From Candidatus Omnitrophota bacterium (GTDB lineage Bacteria > Omnitrophota > Gorgyraeia > Gygaellales > Profunditerraquicolaceae): a DNA stretch of 7,640 nt. The DNA is taken from the NCBI GenBank assembly GCA_020052635.1, contig JAGVOR010000003.1, positions 1-7,640 of the forward strand, read 5' to 3'. Made by a program: the position numbers and the translations under genes. Positions 1 through 5,877 of this stretch are shown here, one piece after another (position 1 is the stretch's first letter; every line of letters starts with the position of its first letter). The notes beneath the pieces were generated by a model. That model ran no database searches and had not been told where the DNA came from. It was given only the letters and a program-made list of their open reading frames with translations.

Positions 1-1
1 G

Positions 2-511
2 TCTGTCAATGAGCCTAGGCTGGAGATTAACCTGCCCGATGGAACGCCATCAATTCTGGAACAGCTCTTTGGAGCGGATAATTGGGAGCGCATTGATAAT
101 GTCAGGACTTCTTTATGGGTAGCTTCGCCCGGGGCAAGGGTGAGGGCAGTGGCAAAGTATTCAGCTAATTCTGAAAATTTCTGGGGAGGATCGCAGGAAT
201 TCTTTACGGTTCGTCGGGATTTTATTTCTCTTACTCGCGGTCCAGCTGCAAGCATTAAGCAAGCTGGCCCTTTTTATTTATATGATAATGCCAGCGGAGT
301 AAGGTGGAGCACTCTGGTGGGTGAAAATCCCGATCAGCGTAAGCATGCGGTAATTTTTAGGATCACTAAACATGGCGGGGTTAATTATTCCATTGGGGAC
401 TATATTATCGCCTGGGAAGATTTAGCCGAGGAAGGGGATTACGATTATAACGATTTGGTGGTGTTACTGCATAATCTTGCTCCGGTTCCGGAGTCTGCAG
501 CGGTAAAATAA
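2..511 (+). CDS. DUF4114-like exported protein, 3' part (5' end outside window)
   Basis: The frame is open from base 2 to the TAA at 509-511, giving 169 visible residues with no start, so the gene begins upstream; the internal GTG at 140 is not a credible start because similarity continues before it. The visible N-terminal stretch (LPDGTPSILEQLFGADNWER) resembles the region just after the signal peptide in DUF4114/PEP-CTERM-type surface proteins, where a SILxxLYGxxNxxRID pattern is common. Near the C-terminus is the family hallmark, an acidic GDYDYNDLVV segment (a D-x-D-Y-N-D cluster, probably Ca2+ binding) preceded by IIAWEDL. The protein ends PVPESAAVK: this looks like the beginning of a PEP-CTERM sorting tag, but no transmembrane segment or basic tail follows. 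Likely an exported or cell-surface protein of unknown role. The family call is by motif recall, not by search. It is closed off from the next gene by a terminator. Confidence 0.72.
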   Translation, partial: SVNEPRLEINLPDGTPSILEQLFGADNWERIDNVRTSLWVASPGARVRAVAKYSANSENFWGGSQEFFTVRRDFISLTRGPAASIKQAGPFYLYDNASGVRWSTLVGENPDQRKHAVIFRITKHGGVNYSIGDYIIAWEDLAEEGDYDYNDLVVLLHNLAPVPESAAVK

Positions 512-535
512 GCTCCAGGAGGGAGCATTTTCTTC
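512..535 (+). terminator. Small hairpin right after the stop codon, possible weak terminator
   Basis: GCTCC (512-516) and GGAGC (522-526) form a perfect 5-bp stem with a 5-nt loop, starting one base past the TAA and followed by the pyrimidine-rich ATTTTCTTCT. It could be a weak first terminator or a 3'-end protecting hairpin ahead of the stronger one at 556-589. The stem is short, so chance occurrence is possible. Confidence 0.35.
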
Positions 536-555
536 TAAAAAAATTATCGATTTTT

Positions 556-589
556 AAAAAGGCGCCCGGTGATCAGGGTGCCTTTTTTT
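556..589 (+). terminator. Strong Rho-independent terminator
   Basis: AAAAAGGCGCCC (556-567) pairs with GGGTGCCTTTTT (576-587) over 12 positions, with one G-T wobble (564:579) and an 8-nt loop, and runs into seven T residues (583-589). This is a textbook intrinsic terminator for the DUF4114-like gene. The A-tract on the 5' side means it could also act on transcripts from the opposite strand, but no - strand gene is seen nearby. Confidence 0.92.
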
Positions 590-637
590 GGTTAGATTTT
601 ACCGCCACTTACGTCTATTATCGCAGGAGGTGGTAAA

Positions 638-2200
638 ATGAATAAGGTAATCTTTAGCGTATTGGTGTGGTTATCTGTTTTGGCCGGGCGGTTATTGGCA
701 GGAGATTTTACTTGGGAAATAATTTCGGCGGAGAATTTGGATTTTAGAGCAGTAGCGGTGGACAATTACGATAACCGGATTATCTTTGCCGGGCAATCCG
801 GGTACCTGTTGAAGAGCGATAACGCCGGAAAAGATTGGCGCAGGGTGCTATCGATCAGAGGCAGAAGGCGCAATATAAATACGATTATGGTTAGCAGTGA
901 TCATCGCAATCTAGTTTATGCGGCTTCCGATTCAGGACTATATCGCAGTGTTGATGCCGGTGAACATTGGGTGAAGATTTTTCGCGGGAAAAATGAAAAG
1001 GAAGGCCAGTGTAATACCATAGGGGTATGGAATCAATTAATTTTAGTCGGAACTAAGGCAGGGCTGTTGATCAGCCGGGATAATGGACGCTCCTGGTATA
1101 AGCAGGGGGAGGGATTATCCGGTCAAGAAGTATACAGTATTGATTTAGGGCCCGGGGAAAATAAAACTATCTATTTAGCTGCCGAAAAGGGAGTATTTAA
1201 ATCATTGGACGCAGGAGTAACCTGGGAACGTATTTTTAGCGTACTGCCTGCGGGGAAAGAAGACACTGAAACAGTTGATCCTCCGGAAGATTGTTTAGTC
1301 GAAAGCCGGATTCTTTATTTCGTTAAAGCAGATAAAGTCAAGCCACAACTGATATATCTGGCTACGGCGCAGGGGGTTTATCAAAGTTTGGATCAAGGTA
1401 AGAGCTGGAAAAAGCTCACTGAATACGGTTTATTGGATCCGACGGTAAAGATGCTCGCTCAGCCGGATAGTTTAGAAATTTTAGCATTAACTGGCGGCGG
1501 GGTTTTTGAATTCCAAAATGAACGTTGGCAGGAGTATGTTATAGGTTTAGCCGCCGGTAAGCTGGGCTGTATATTTTTAGACCGCGCGGGGAATATTTAT
1601 CTTGCCGGCGAAAAAGGCATATATCGGGGCAGTCCCCGCAAGGCTCTTAATTATAGCGGTAGTTCGTTTCTCGATGAATATCTTAAAACTGAACCGGATA
1701 TCCGCAGGGTACAGGAGGAGGCGATCAGGTACGCGGAATTAAGCCCGGAAAAAATCGCGCGTTGGCGTAAGGAAGCGGCCCGTAAGGCTTGGCTGCCTCG
1801 AGTGAGTGTCGGCTTAGATCGTAACAGTACTGATCTCTGGCATTGGGAAGGTGGTTCGACTACTAAAAACGATGATGATATTCTGCGGCGGGGAAAAGAT
1901 ACTCTGGATTGGGATGTATCTTTATCCTGGGATTTGAGTGAATTAATCTGGAATGAAGCGCAGTCAGCAATTGATGTACGCTCAAAATTAATGGTCGAAT
2001 TAAGAGAGGATATTCTCGATCAGGTTAATAAGCTTTATTTTGAGCGCTTGAGAGTCAGGAGTGAATTGGATAATTTAGCAATGGAGGACAGGCCCAAGCG
2101 GTTCCAAAAGCAGCTAAGGCTAAAGGAGCTTACCGCTTCACTGGATGCGCTTACCAGCGGCTTTTATTCGGAACAATTACGCTTATCGGCGGTTAATTAA
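638..2200 (+). CDS. Secreted Asp-box beta-propeller (Ycf48/BNR-like) with C-terminal TolC-like segment
   Basis: A 520-residue protein with a strong ribosome site (AGGAGG at 625-630, 7 nt before ATG 638). Residues 1-21 form a signal peptide (short basic start, hydrophobic core, probable cleavage after LLA). Five perfect Asp-box motifs (S-x-D-x-G-x-x-W) sit at 60-67, 104-111, 146-153, 189-196 and 250-257; two more repeat-like segments without the box (about 268-300 and 308-332) would bring the count to seven blades, as in Ycf48-type propellers. An acidic insert lies at about 204-222. From about 354 to the end the sequence changes: a helix (VQEEAIRYAELSPEKI), a WLPRVSVGLD strand, a WDVSLSWDLSELIW strand, then a long charged helix with YFERLRVRSEL and LKELTASLDALTSG, resembling one half of an outer-membrane efflux (TolC) repeat. 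Probably periplasmic or outer-membrane associated; function unknown. It stands alone between two terminators. I see no convincing promoter in the 48 nt between the upstream terminator and the start. Confidence 0.85.
   Translation: MNKVIFSVLVWLSVLAGRLLAGDFTWEIISAENLDFRAVAVDNYDNRIIFAGQSGYLLKSDNAGKDWRRVLSIRGRRRNINTIMVSSDHRNLVYAASDSGLYRSVDAGEHWVKIFRGKNEKEGQCNTIGVWNQLILVGTKAGLLISRDNGRSWYKQGEGLSGQEVYSIDLGPGENKTIYLAAEKGVFKSLDAGVTWERIFSVLPAGKEDTETVDPPEDCLVESRILYFVKADKVKPQLIYLATAQGVYQSLDQGKSWKKLTEYGLLDPTVKMLAQPDSLEILALTGGGVFEFQNERWQEYVIGLAAGKLGCIFLDRAGNIYLAGEKGIYRGSPRKALNYSGSSFLDEYLKTEPDIRRVQEEAIRYAELSPEKIARWRKEAARKAWLPRVSVGLDRNSTDLWHWEGGSTTKNDDDILRRGKDTLDWDVSLSWDLSELIWNEAQSAIDVRSKLMVELREDILDQVNKLYFERLRVRSELDNLAMEDRPKRFQKQLRLKELTASLDALTSGFYSEQLRLSAVN
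815..1408 (+). repeat. Five Asp-box repeats at protein level
   Basis: Within the propeller gene, S-x-D-x-G-x-x-W occurs five times (SDNAGKDW, SVDAGEHW, SRDNGRSW, SLDAGVTW, SLDQGKSW), spaced 44, 42, 43 and 61 residues apart; the long last interval holds the acidic insert. Each box follows a short strand of the kind hydrophobic-Y/F-x-S and marks the turn between two strands of a blade. The codons differ between copies, so this is old divergence and not recent DNA duplication. Confidence 0.85.
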
Positions 2201-2222
2201 AATTAATTAAAACCTGCAGGTT
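2193..2222. repeat. Tandem TTAATTAA pair followed by a 12-bp palindrome
   Basis: Two copies of TTAATTAA (2193-2200, overlapping the stop codon, and 2203-2210) are spaced by exactly 10 bp and followed at once by the perfect palindrome AACCTGCAGGTT (2211-2222), which abuts the terminator stem. No known binding site is recognised. It may be a chance feature of AT-rich 3' sequence. Confidence 0.3.
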
Positions 2223-2265
2223 AAAAGGAGTTTTCCACTCTGCGAGAGAGAAAAACTCCTTTTTG
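2223..2265 (+). terminator. Long, possibly bidirectional intrinsic terminator
   Basis: AAAAGGAGTTTT (2223-2234) pairs perfectly with AAAACTCCTTTT (2252-2263), and inside the loop CTCT (2238-2241) pairs with AGAG (2245-2248) across a GCG loop, giving a two-tier hairpin ending in a T5 run (2261-2265). It lies 22 bp after the propeller gene. Because both arms carry A and T tracts it could also stop transcription from the other direction. Confidence 0.85.
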
Positions 2266-2279
2266 CGTTATTCCCTTTT

Positions 2280-2307
2280 TTGCTTGCAATTAAGCGGGGT
2301 TTATGAT
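2280..2307 (+). promoter_or_regulatory. Candidate sigma70-type promoter for trxA
   Basis: TTGCTT (2280-2285, 3 of 6 matches to TTGACA) and TATGAT (2302-2307, 5 of 6 to TATAAT) are separated by 16 nt, which would place the transcript start near 2314, about 47 nt before the trxA ATG. Position supports it: it follows a strong terminator and precedes the first gene of a cluster. The -35 match is poor and overlapping alternatives (GATAAT at 2305-2310) exist. Confidence 0.4.
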
Positions 2308-2310
2308 AAT

Positions 2311-2335
2311 TTAATAAAACTTCCGATTTTATTAA
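2311..2335. promoter_or_regulatory. Perfect 9-bp inverted repeat upstream of trxA, operator-like
   Basis: TTAATAAAA (2311-2319) and TTTTATTAA (2327-2335) are exact reverse complements around a 7-nt spacer, CTTCCGA. The repeat lies 3 bp after the candidate -10 box and 25 bp before the trxA start, so it would overlap the transcription start. That is where a repressor operator would sit; as RNA it would be only a weak AT stem. No regulator is recognised from the sequence. Confidence 0.4.
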
Positions 2336-2360
2336 CCCATTTAAGATAAAGGACTAAGCA

Positions 2361-2681
2361 ATGAGTACGCATCATTTTACGGATAACAACTTCAGAAAAG
2401 AAGTATTGGATTCAAATTTACCGGTTTTAGTCGATTTTTGGGCCTCTTGGTGCGGTCCCTGTAAAATGATTGCGCCGATCATCGATGAACTGGCTAAAGA
2501 ATACGCGGATAAAATTAAAATCGGCAAAATCGATGTCGATGCCAACCCCAAGATCGCTACGGAATATGGAGTAATGTCCATCCCGACGGTTATTTTTTTC
2601 AAAAACGGCAAAATTATGGACCAGGCCGTTGGCGCAACCAGCAAGCCGGATTTGAAGCGTAAAATCGAAGAAAACCTTTAG
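2361..2681 (+). CDS. trxA: Thioredoxin
   Basis: This 106-residue protein has the usual length of thioredoxin 1. The active site WCGPC is at residues 30-34 (Cys31, Cys34) within the family motif VDFWASWCGPCKM, Asp25 corresponds to the buried aspartate, and the cis-proline loop is SIPT with Pro75, followed by FFKNG. It has no signal peptide, so it is a cytoplasmic protein-disulfide reductase that passes electrons from TrxB to targets such as ribonucleotide reductase and peroxiredoxins. The start is set by AAAGGA (2348-2353) 7 nt upstream. It is the first gene of the cluster; its reductase, trxB, lies about 4 kb downstream as the last visible gene. Confidence 0.97.
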   Translation: MSTHHFTDNNFRKEVLDSNLPVLVDFWASWCGPCKMIAPIIDELAKEYADKIKIGKIDVDANPKIATEYGVMSIPTVIFFKNGKIMDQAVGATSKPDLKRKIEENL

Positions 2682-2689
2682 CCGTTTAA

Positions 2690-2716
2690 TTGATTCCCAG
2701 GGCCCGCGGATACAAT
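2690..2716 (+). promoter_or_regulatory. Possible weak internal promoter between trxA and the Pta N-domain gene
   Basis: TTGATT (2690-2695, 4 of 6) and TACAAT (2711-2716, 5 of 6) are 15 nt apart, a little short of the ideal 17, within the 59-nt gap after trxA. It would start a transcript near 2723, ahead of the ATG at 2741. No terminator is seen in this gap, so it would add to read-through from trxA. Tentative. Confidence 0.3.
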
Positions 2717-2740
2717 AACTGATTATTGATAGGGTTAGCG

Positions 2741-3829
2741 ATGCGTAAGATTTTTATTGCCGCCACCAAGCAGAATGACGGTAAGACCACGGTTTCATTA
2801 GGGATTATCCGTAATTTACAGCAAAAGTTCGGCAAGGTGGGTTTTATTAAGCCGATCGGCCAGCGTTATTTGGAGGAGGAAGGCTTAAGGATAGATGAAG
2901 ATTCTATTCTGATCGAAAAAGTGTGCGGTATAAAAAGCGGGCTTAAGGATATGAGCCCGATTGCAGTGGAAAAAGGTTTCACGGAAAAGTTTATCGCCAA
3001 GCCCGATAAGAAAAACATCAGTAAGCAGATCCAGGATGCTTTTCGCCGGGTTTCCAAGAACCAGGAACTGGTAGTGATCGAAGGCACCGGGCATGCCGGG
3101 GTTGGTTCGGTCTTTGACCATTCTAATGCCACCGTCGCCCGGCTCCTGGGCAGTAAGGTAATTATTATTTCTTCCGGCGGGGTGGGGCGGCCGATCGATG
3201 AAATTATTTTAAATAAAGCGCTTTTCGAAAAAGAAGGAGTTAAGGTCCTGGGGGTAATTGTAAATAAGGTTTTACCCAATAAATTCGAGAAGATTAATGC
3301 TTTGGTCCGTAAGGGGCTGGAAAGAAAAGGAGTGGCGGTGCTGGGGGTTTTGCCTTATGATCCACTGCTTGCCCGCCCGACCATCGAGCAGGTCTTGGAA
3401 GAGACGGATTTTGAGGTTATTTGCGGCAAAGAATTTTTAGAGCGATCGGTGGCCAAGGTGATTGTGGCGGCAATGGAGCCGCGCGATGCCGAGCGCTACA
3501 TTACCGAAGACAGCTTGATGATTACTCCCGGGGACCGTGAGGATATGATCGAGATTGCTTTAAACTGTTTTCGGGATTCCGGCAATAAAAAACTGAAAAT
3601 TTGCGGGATGATTCTGACTTGCGGGATTACGCCGCAACCGCGGGTTTTAGAGCTTTTAACTAAAGCCAATATCCCGGTCCTGCTTGCCGATGCCGATACT
3701 TATGATGTGGCTACTTCGGTTCACGATATTACCGTCAAACTCAGGCCTTGTGACAAGGATAAAATTAATGCCGTGGAAAAATTAATTCGCGAGAGCGTTG
3801 ATTTTAAGAAAATTCTGAAAGGGATTTAA
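2741..3829 (+). CDS. Stand-alone phosphotransacetylase N-terminal domain protein (BioD-like P-loop plus DRTGG domain)
   Basis: The 362-residue product matches the layout of the N-terminal half of long (E. coli-type) Pta, the COG0857 family. A BioD-like P-loop fold begins with FIAATKQNDGKTT (residues 5-17; Lys15 and Thr16 of the nucleotide loop), continues with GFIKPIGQRY (34-43), EGTGHAGVGS (114-123) and GVIVNK (171-176), and is followed from about 211 by a DRTGG-type regulatory domain (KVIVAAM, then SLMITPGDREDMIEIAL). It has no acetyltransferase domain; that is the next gene, 1 nt away. In long Pta enzymes the N-domain tunes activity and allosteric response, so this protein may be a separate regulatory subunit of the neighbouring Pta; that is inference. 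ATG 2741 is preferred over the TTG at 2726 because MRKIFIAAT is the expected start of the first strand and AGGG (2731-2734) lies 6 nt upstream. Confidence 0.85.
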   Translation: MRKIFIAATKQNDGKTTVSLGIIRNLQQKFGKVGFIKPIGQRYLEEEGLRIDEDSILIEKVCGIKSGLKDMSPIAVEKGFTEKFIAKPDKKNISKQIQDAFRRVSKNQELVVIEGTGHAGVGSVFDHSNATVARLLGSKVIIISSGGVGRPIDEIILNKALFEKEGVKVLGVIVNKVLPNKFEKINALVRKGLERKGVAVLGVLPYDPLLARPTIEQVLEETDFEVICGKEFLERSVAKVIVAAMEPRDAERYITEDSLMITPGDREDMIEIALNCFRDSGNKKLKICGMILTCGITPQPRVLELLTKANIPVLLADADTYDVATSVHDITVKLRPCDKDKINAVEKLIRESVDFKKILKGI

Positions 3830-3830
3830 T

Positions 3831-4760
3831 ATGGATACGATCAGCAAGATTCGTAAGCAGGCTCAAACTAAAATAAAGACCATTGTTTTACCGGAATATG
3901 AAGACCCCCGGACGAAGGAGGCAGTAGAGGTTATCCGCAAAGAAAAAATCGCCAACCCGATATTTTTGACCCCGGAGGCTATCGATCAAAACCAGAAGGA
4001 AAAGTATATTCAGGAGTATTACCAGCTTTATCAGTCTAAAGAGATCGATTTAGCGAAGGTAAGAAAACTTTTTGAAGATAATCTTTACTATGCGGCGATG
4101 ATGACCAGGGAAGGTAAGGCTGACGGATTAGTTGCCGGCGCCAGCCACACCACGGCTGACGTTGCGCGGGCCTGTATCCGCTGTATCGGTTTAGACGAAA
4201 GATTCACCATTGCATCCAGTTGTTTCATCATGGATGTCCCGAATTGCGGATATGGTGACCAGGGGACCTTTATTTTTGCCGATTGCGGAGTGATCCCCGA
4301 CCCCAATGCCCGCCAATTATCCTGCATTGCTTTTACCGCTGCGGAATTAGCCGGTAAAGTTTTGCAACTTACTCCGCGGGTTGCTTTTTTAAGTTATTCA
4401 ACCAAAGGCTCAGCCAAGACTAAAGCCGCCGAAAAAATTGCCGATGCTTTAGCACAGCTTAAGGTGCTTTCTCCGAAGATACTGGCGGATGGGGAGTTGC
4501 AGGCAGATGCGGCGATCGTGCCGGATGTGGCTGAGATAAAATGTCCCAATAGCCCGATTAATGGAAAAGCCAACGTGCTTATTTTTCCTAATTTGGAGGC
4601 CGGCAATATCGCTTATAAACTGGTTCAACGTTTAAGTAATTGCCGGGCATTAGGGCCCTTGTTTTTGGGATTAAATAAACCTGCCAGCGATTTATCCCGC
4701 GGGTGCTTTGTCCAGGATATCGTTGATTGCGTAGCAGTAACGGCGATCAGGGCGCAATAA
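3831..4760 (+). CDS. pta: Phosphate acetyltransferase, short catalytic-only form
   Basis: Catalyses acetyl-CoA + phosphate to acetyl phosphate + CoA. The 309 residues cover only the PTA/PTB catalytic fold, slightly shorter than the usual 325-335 of short Pta enzymes. Family motifs run in order: IVLPEYEDPR (18-27), DGLVAGASHTTADVAR, RVAFLSYSTKGSAKT, DGELQADAAIVPDVAEIKCPNSPINGKANVLIFPNLEAGNIAYKLVQR in two adjoining blocks, and LGPLFLGLNKPASDLSRG. Ser289, Arg290 and Asp296 correspond to Ser309, Arg310 and Asp316 of the Methanosarcina thermophila enzyme, so it should be active. AAAGGG (3818-3823) inside the end of the upstream gene lies 7 nt before the ATG, which points to translational coupling. 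With ten cysteines it is unusually cysteine-rich. Confidence 0.94.
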   Translation: MDTISKIRKQAQTKIKTIVLPEYEDPRTKEAVEVIRKEKIANPIFLTPEAIDQNQKEKYIQEYYQLYQSKEIDLAKVRKLFEDNLYYAAMMTREGKADGLVAGASHTTADVARACIRCIGLDERFTIASSCFIMDVPNCGYGDQGTFIFADCGVIPDPNARQLSCIAFTAAELAGKVLQLTPRVAFLSYSTKGSAKTKAAEKIADALAQLKVLSPKILADGELQADAAIVPDVAEIKCPNSPINGKANVLIFPNLEAGNIAYKLVQRLSNCRALGPLFLGLNKPASDLSRGCFVQDIVDCVAVTAIRAQ

Positions 4761-4762
4761 TT

Positions 4763-5830
4763 ATGAAAATATTGGTGATTAACAGCGGCAGTTCATCGAT
4801 TAAATATAAGCTTTTTGAGATGCCTTCGGAGCGCCTCTTAAAAAATGGAGCTATCGAGCACATCGGGGAAGACGGCTCAAAGTTCCGCGATCATTATTCC
4901 GGTTTAAAAATAATTTTGGAAGAAATTAAACTGGTGGAAGCAGTAGGTCACCGGGTGGTTCACGGAGCGGAAGATTTTAATAAGCCGGCTTTGGTCAACG
5001 AGCAGGTAATTAAAGGGATTAAAAAATGCTGCGCGATCGCTCCCCTGCATAATCCGGCAAACCTCTCCGGGATCCTGGCCTGCCAAAAATTATTGCCCGG
5101 AGTAAAACAGGTGGTGGTGTTTGATACGGCTTTTCACCAGAGCATTCCGGAGCAGGCCTTCATTTACGGGCTGCCCTATGATTATTATCAAAAATTAAGG
5201 GCTCGAAAATACGGTTTTCACGGTACCAGCCACGAATATGTAGCTGCGGAAGCCAGCCGGCTTTTAAAGAAACCGGCGAGCAGATTAAAATTAATTACCT
5301 GCCATTTAGGGAACGGTTCAAGTATTACCGCCGTTTGCGGCGGTAAATCCGTGGATACCAGTATGGGTTATACCCCTTTAGAGGGTTTAGTGATGGGCAC
5401 GCGCTGCGGGGATGTTGATCCGGCTTTGATAACACATATCATGCATAAGAAAAATCTAAACCCTAAGGAAATGGACCGTATTTTAAATAAGGAGAGCGGT
5501 TTAAAAGGTATTTCCGGGATTAGCAATGATATGAGATTATTGGAAGCTAAGGCCAATGAAGGTAATCAGCGCGCAAAGTTGGCGGTAGATATCTTTGTTT
5601 ACCGGATCAGAAAATATATCGGGGCATATTTGGCGGTTTTGGGAGGATTGGACGCCTTGATTTTTACCGCCGGCATCGGTGAAAATCAGGCTTCGGTGAG
5701 GGATAGTATCTGTAAGGGGTTATTTGATTGCCTGAAGGTAAAACCTAAAATTCTGGTTATTCCGACTAATGAAGAACTGATGATCGCCCGGCAAACCTAT
5801 AAACTGATTAAACGCCCGGCAAAGAGATAA
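4763..5830 (+). CDS. ackA: Acetate kinase, compact form
   Basis: Acetyl phosphate + ADP to acetate + ATP, the energy-yielding partner of Pta. ATG 4763, 2 nt after the pta stop, gives MKILVINSGSSSIKYKLF, the exact family start; the upstream in-frame TTG at 4727 would only add residues unlike the family. The protein has 355 residues against about 400 usual. Catalytic residues known from the M. thermophila enzyme are present: Asn7, Ser10-12, Lys14, then, with a constant offset of 27, Arg64, His96, Asp121 (FDTAFH), His153 (FHGTSH), His181, Asn184 and Arg214 (MGTRCGD). The glutamate of IPTNEE is Glu337 instead of the expected 357, so about 20 further residues are missing just before it. Both deletions avoid catalytic motifs, so activity is likely. 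AGGG (4749-4752) is a weak ribosome site 10 nt upstream; coupling to pta translation is likely. Confidence 0.95.
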   Translation: MKILVINSGSSSIKYKLFEMPSERLLKNGAIEHIGEDGSKFRDHYSGLKIILEEIKLVEAVGHRVVHGAEDFNKPALVNEQVIKGIKKCCAIAPLHNPANLSGILACQKLLPGVKQVVVFDTAFHQSIPEQAFIYGLPYDYYQKLRARKYGFHGTSHEYVAAEASRLLKKPASRLKLITCHLGNGSSITAVCGGKSVDTSMGYTPLEGLVMGTRCGDVDPALITHIMHKKNLNPKEMDRILNKESGLKGISGISNDMRLLEAKANEGNQRAKLAVDIFVYRIRKYIGAYLAVLGGLDALIFTAGIGENQASVRDSICKGLFDCLKVKPKILVIPTNEELMIARQTYKLIKRPAKR

Positions 5831-5877
5831 ATTTTCGGGAAGCTGGTTGTTGAGTCTTTAATTCAAGGAGAGGTAAA

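Noticed and set aside
588..621. Possible promoter before the propeller gene (TTGGTT and TATTAT)
   Set aside because: The spacing of 22 nt is too long, and a transcript start would fall in the ribosome site.
2372..2644. Open frame of 90 codons on the - strand
   Set aside because: It lies entirely within trxA, whose motifs are unmistakable, and its translation resembles no family.
2726..2740. TTG at 2726 as start of the Pta N-domain gene
   Set aside because: It would add MIGLA ahead of the natural first strand; ATG 2741 fits the family start and has AGGG at good spacing.
2866..3279. Two overlapping - strand open frames (2866-3279 and 2885-3121)
   Set aside because: Both are antisense to the Pta N-domain gene, overlap each other in different frames and show no domain-like sequence.
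4088..4606. - strand open frames inside pta (4088-4327 and 4394-4606)
   Set aside because: They are mirror frames of conserved pta codons, without ribosome sites or recognisable product.
4727..4762. TTG at 4727 as start of ackA, overlapping pta
   Set aside because: The added residues do not resemble the family, while ATG 4763 gives the canonical MKILVINSGSSS start.
4904..5556. - strand open frames inside ackA (4904-5086 and 5368-5556)
   Set aside because: They are antisense to conserved kinase motifs and have no supporting features.
5831..5877. Looked for a terminator or promoter between ackA and panD
   Set aside because: No stem with a T-run and no paired -35/-10 boxes were seen; read-through from ackA is the simpler reading.
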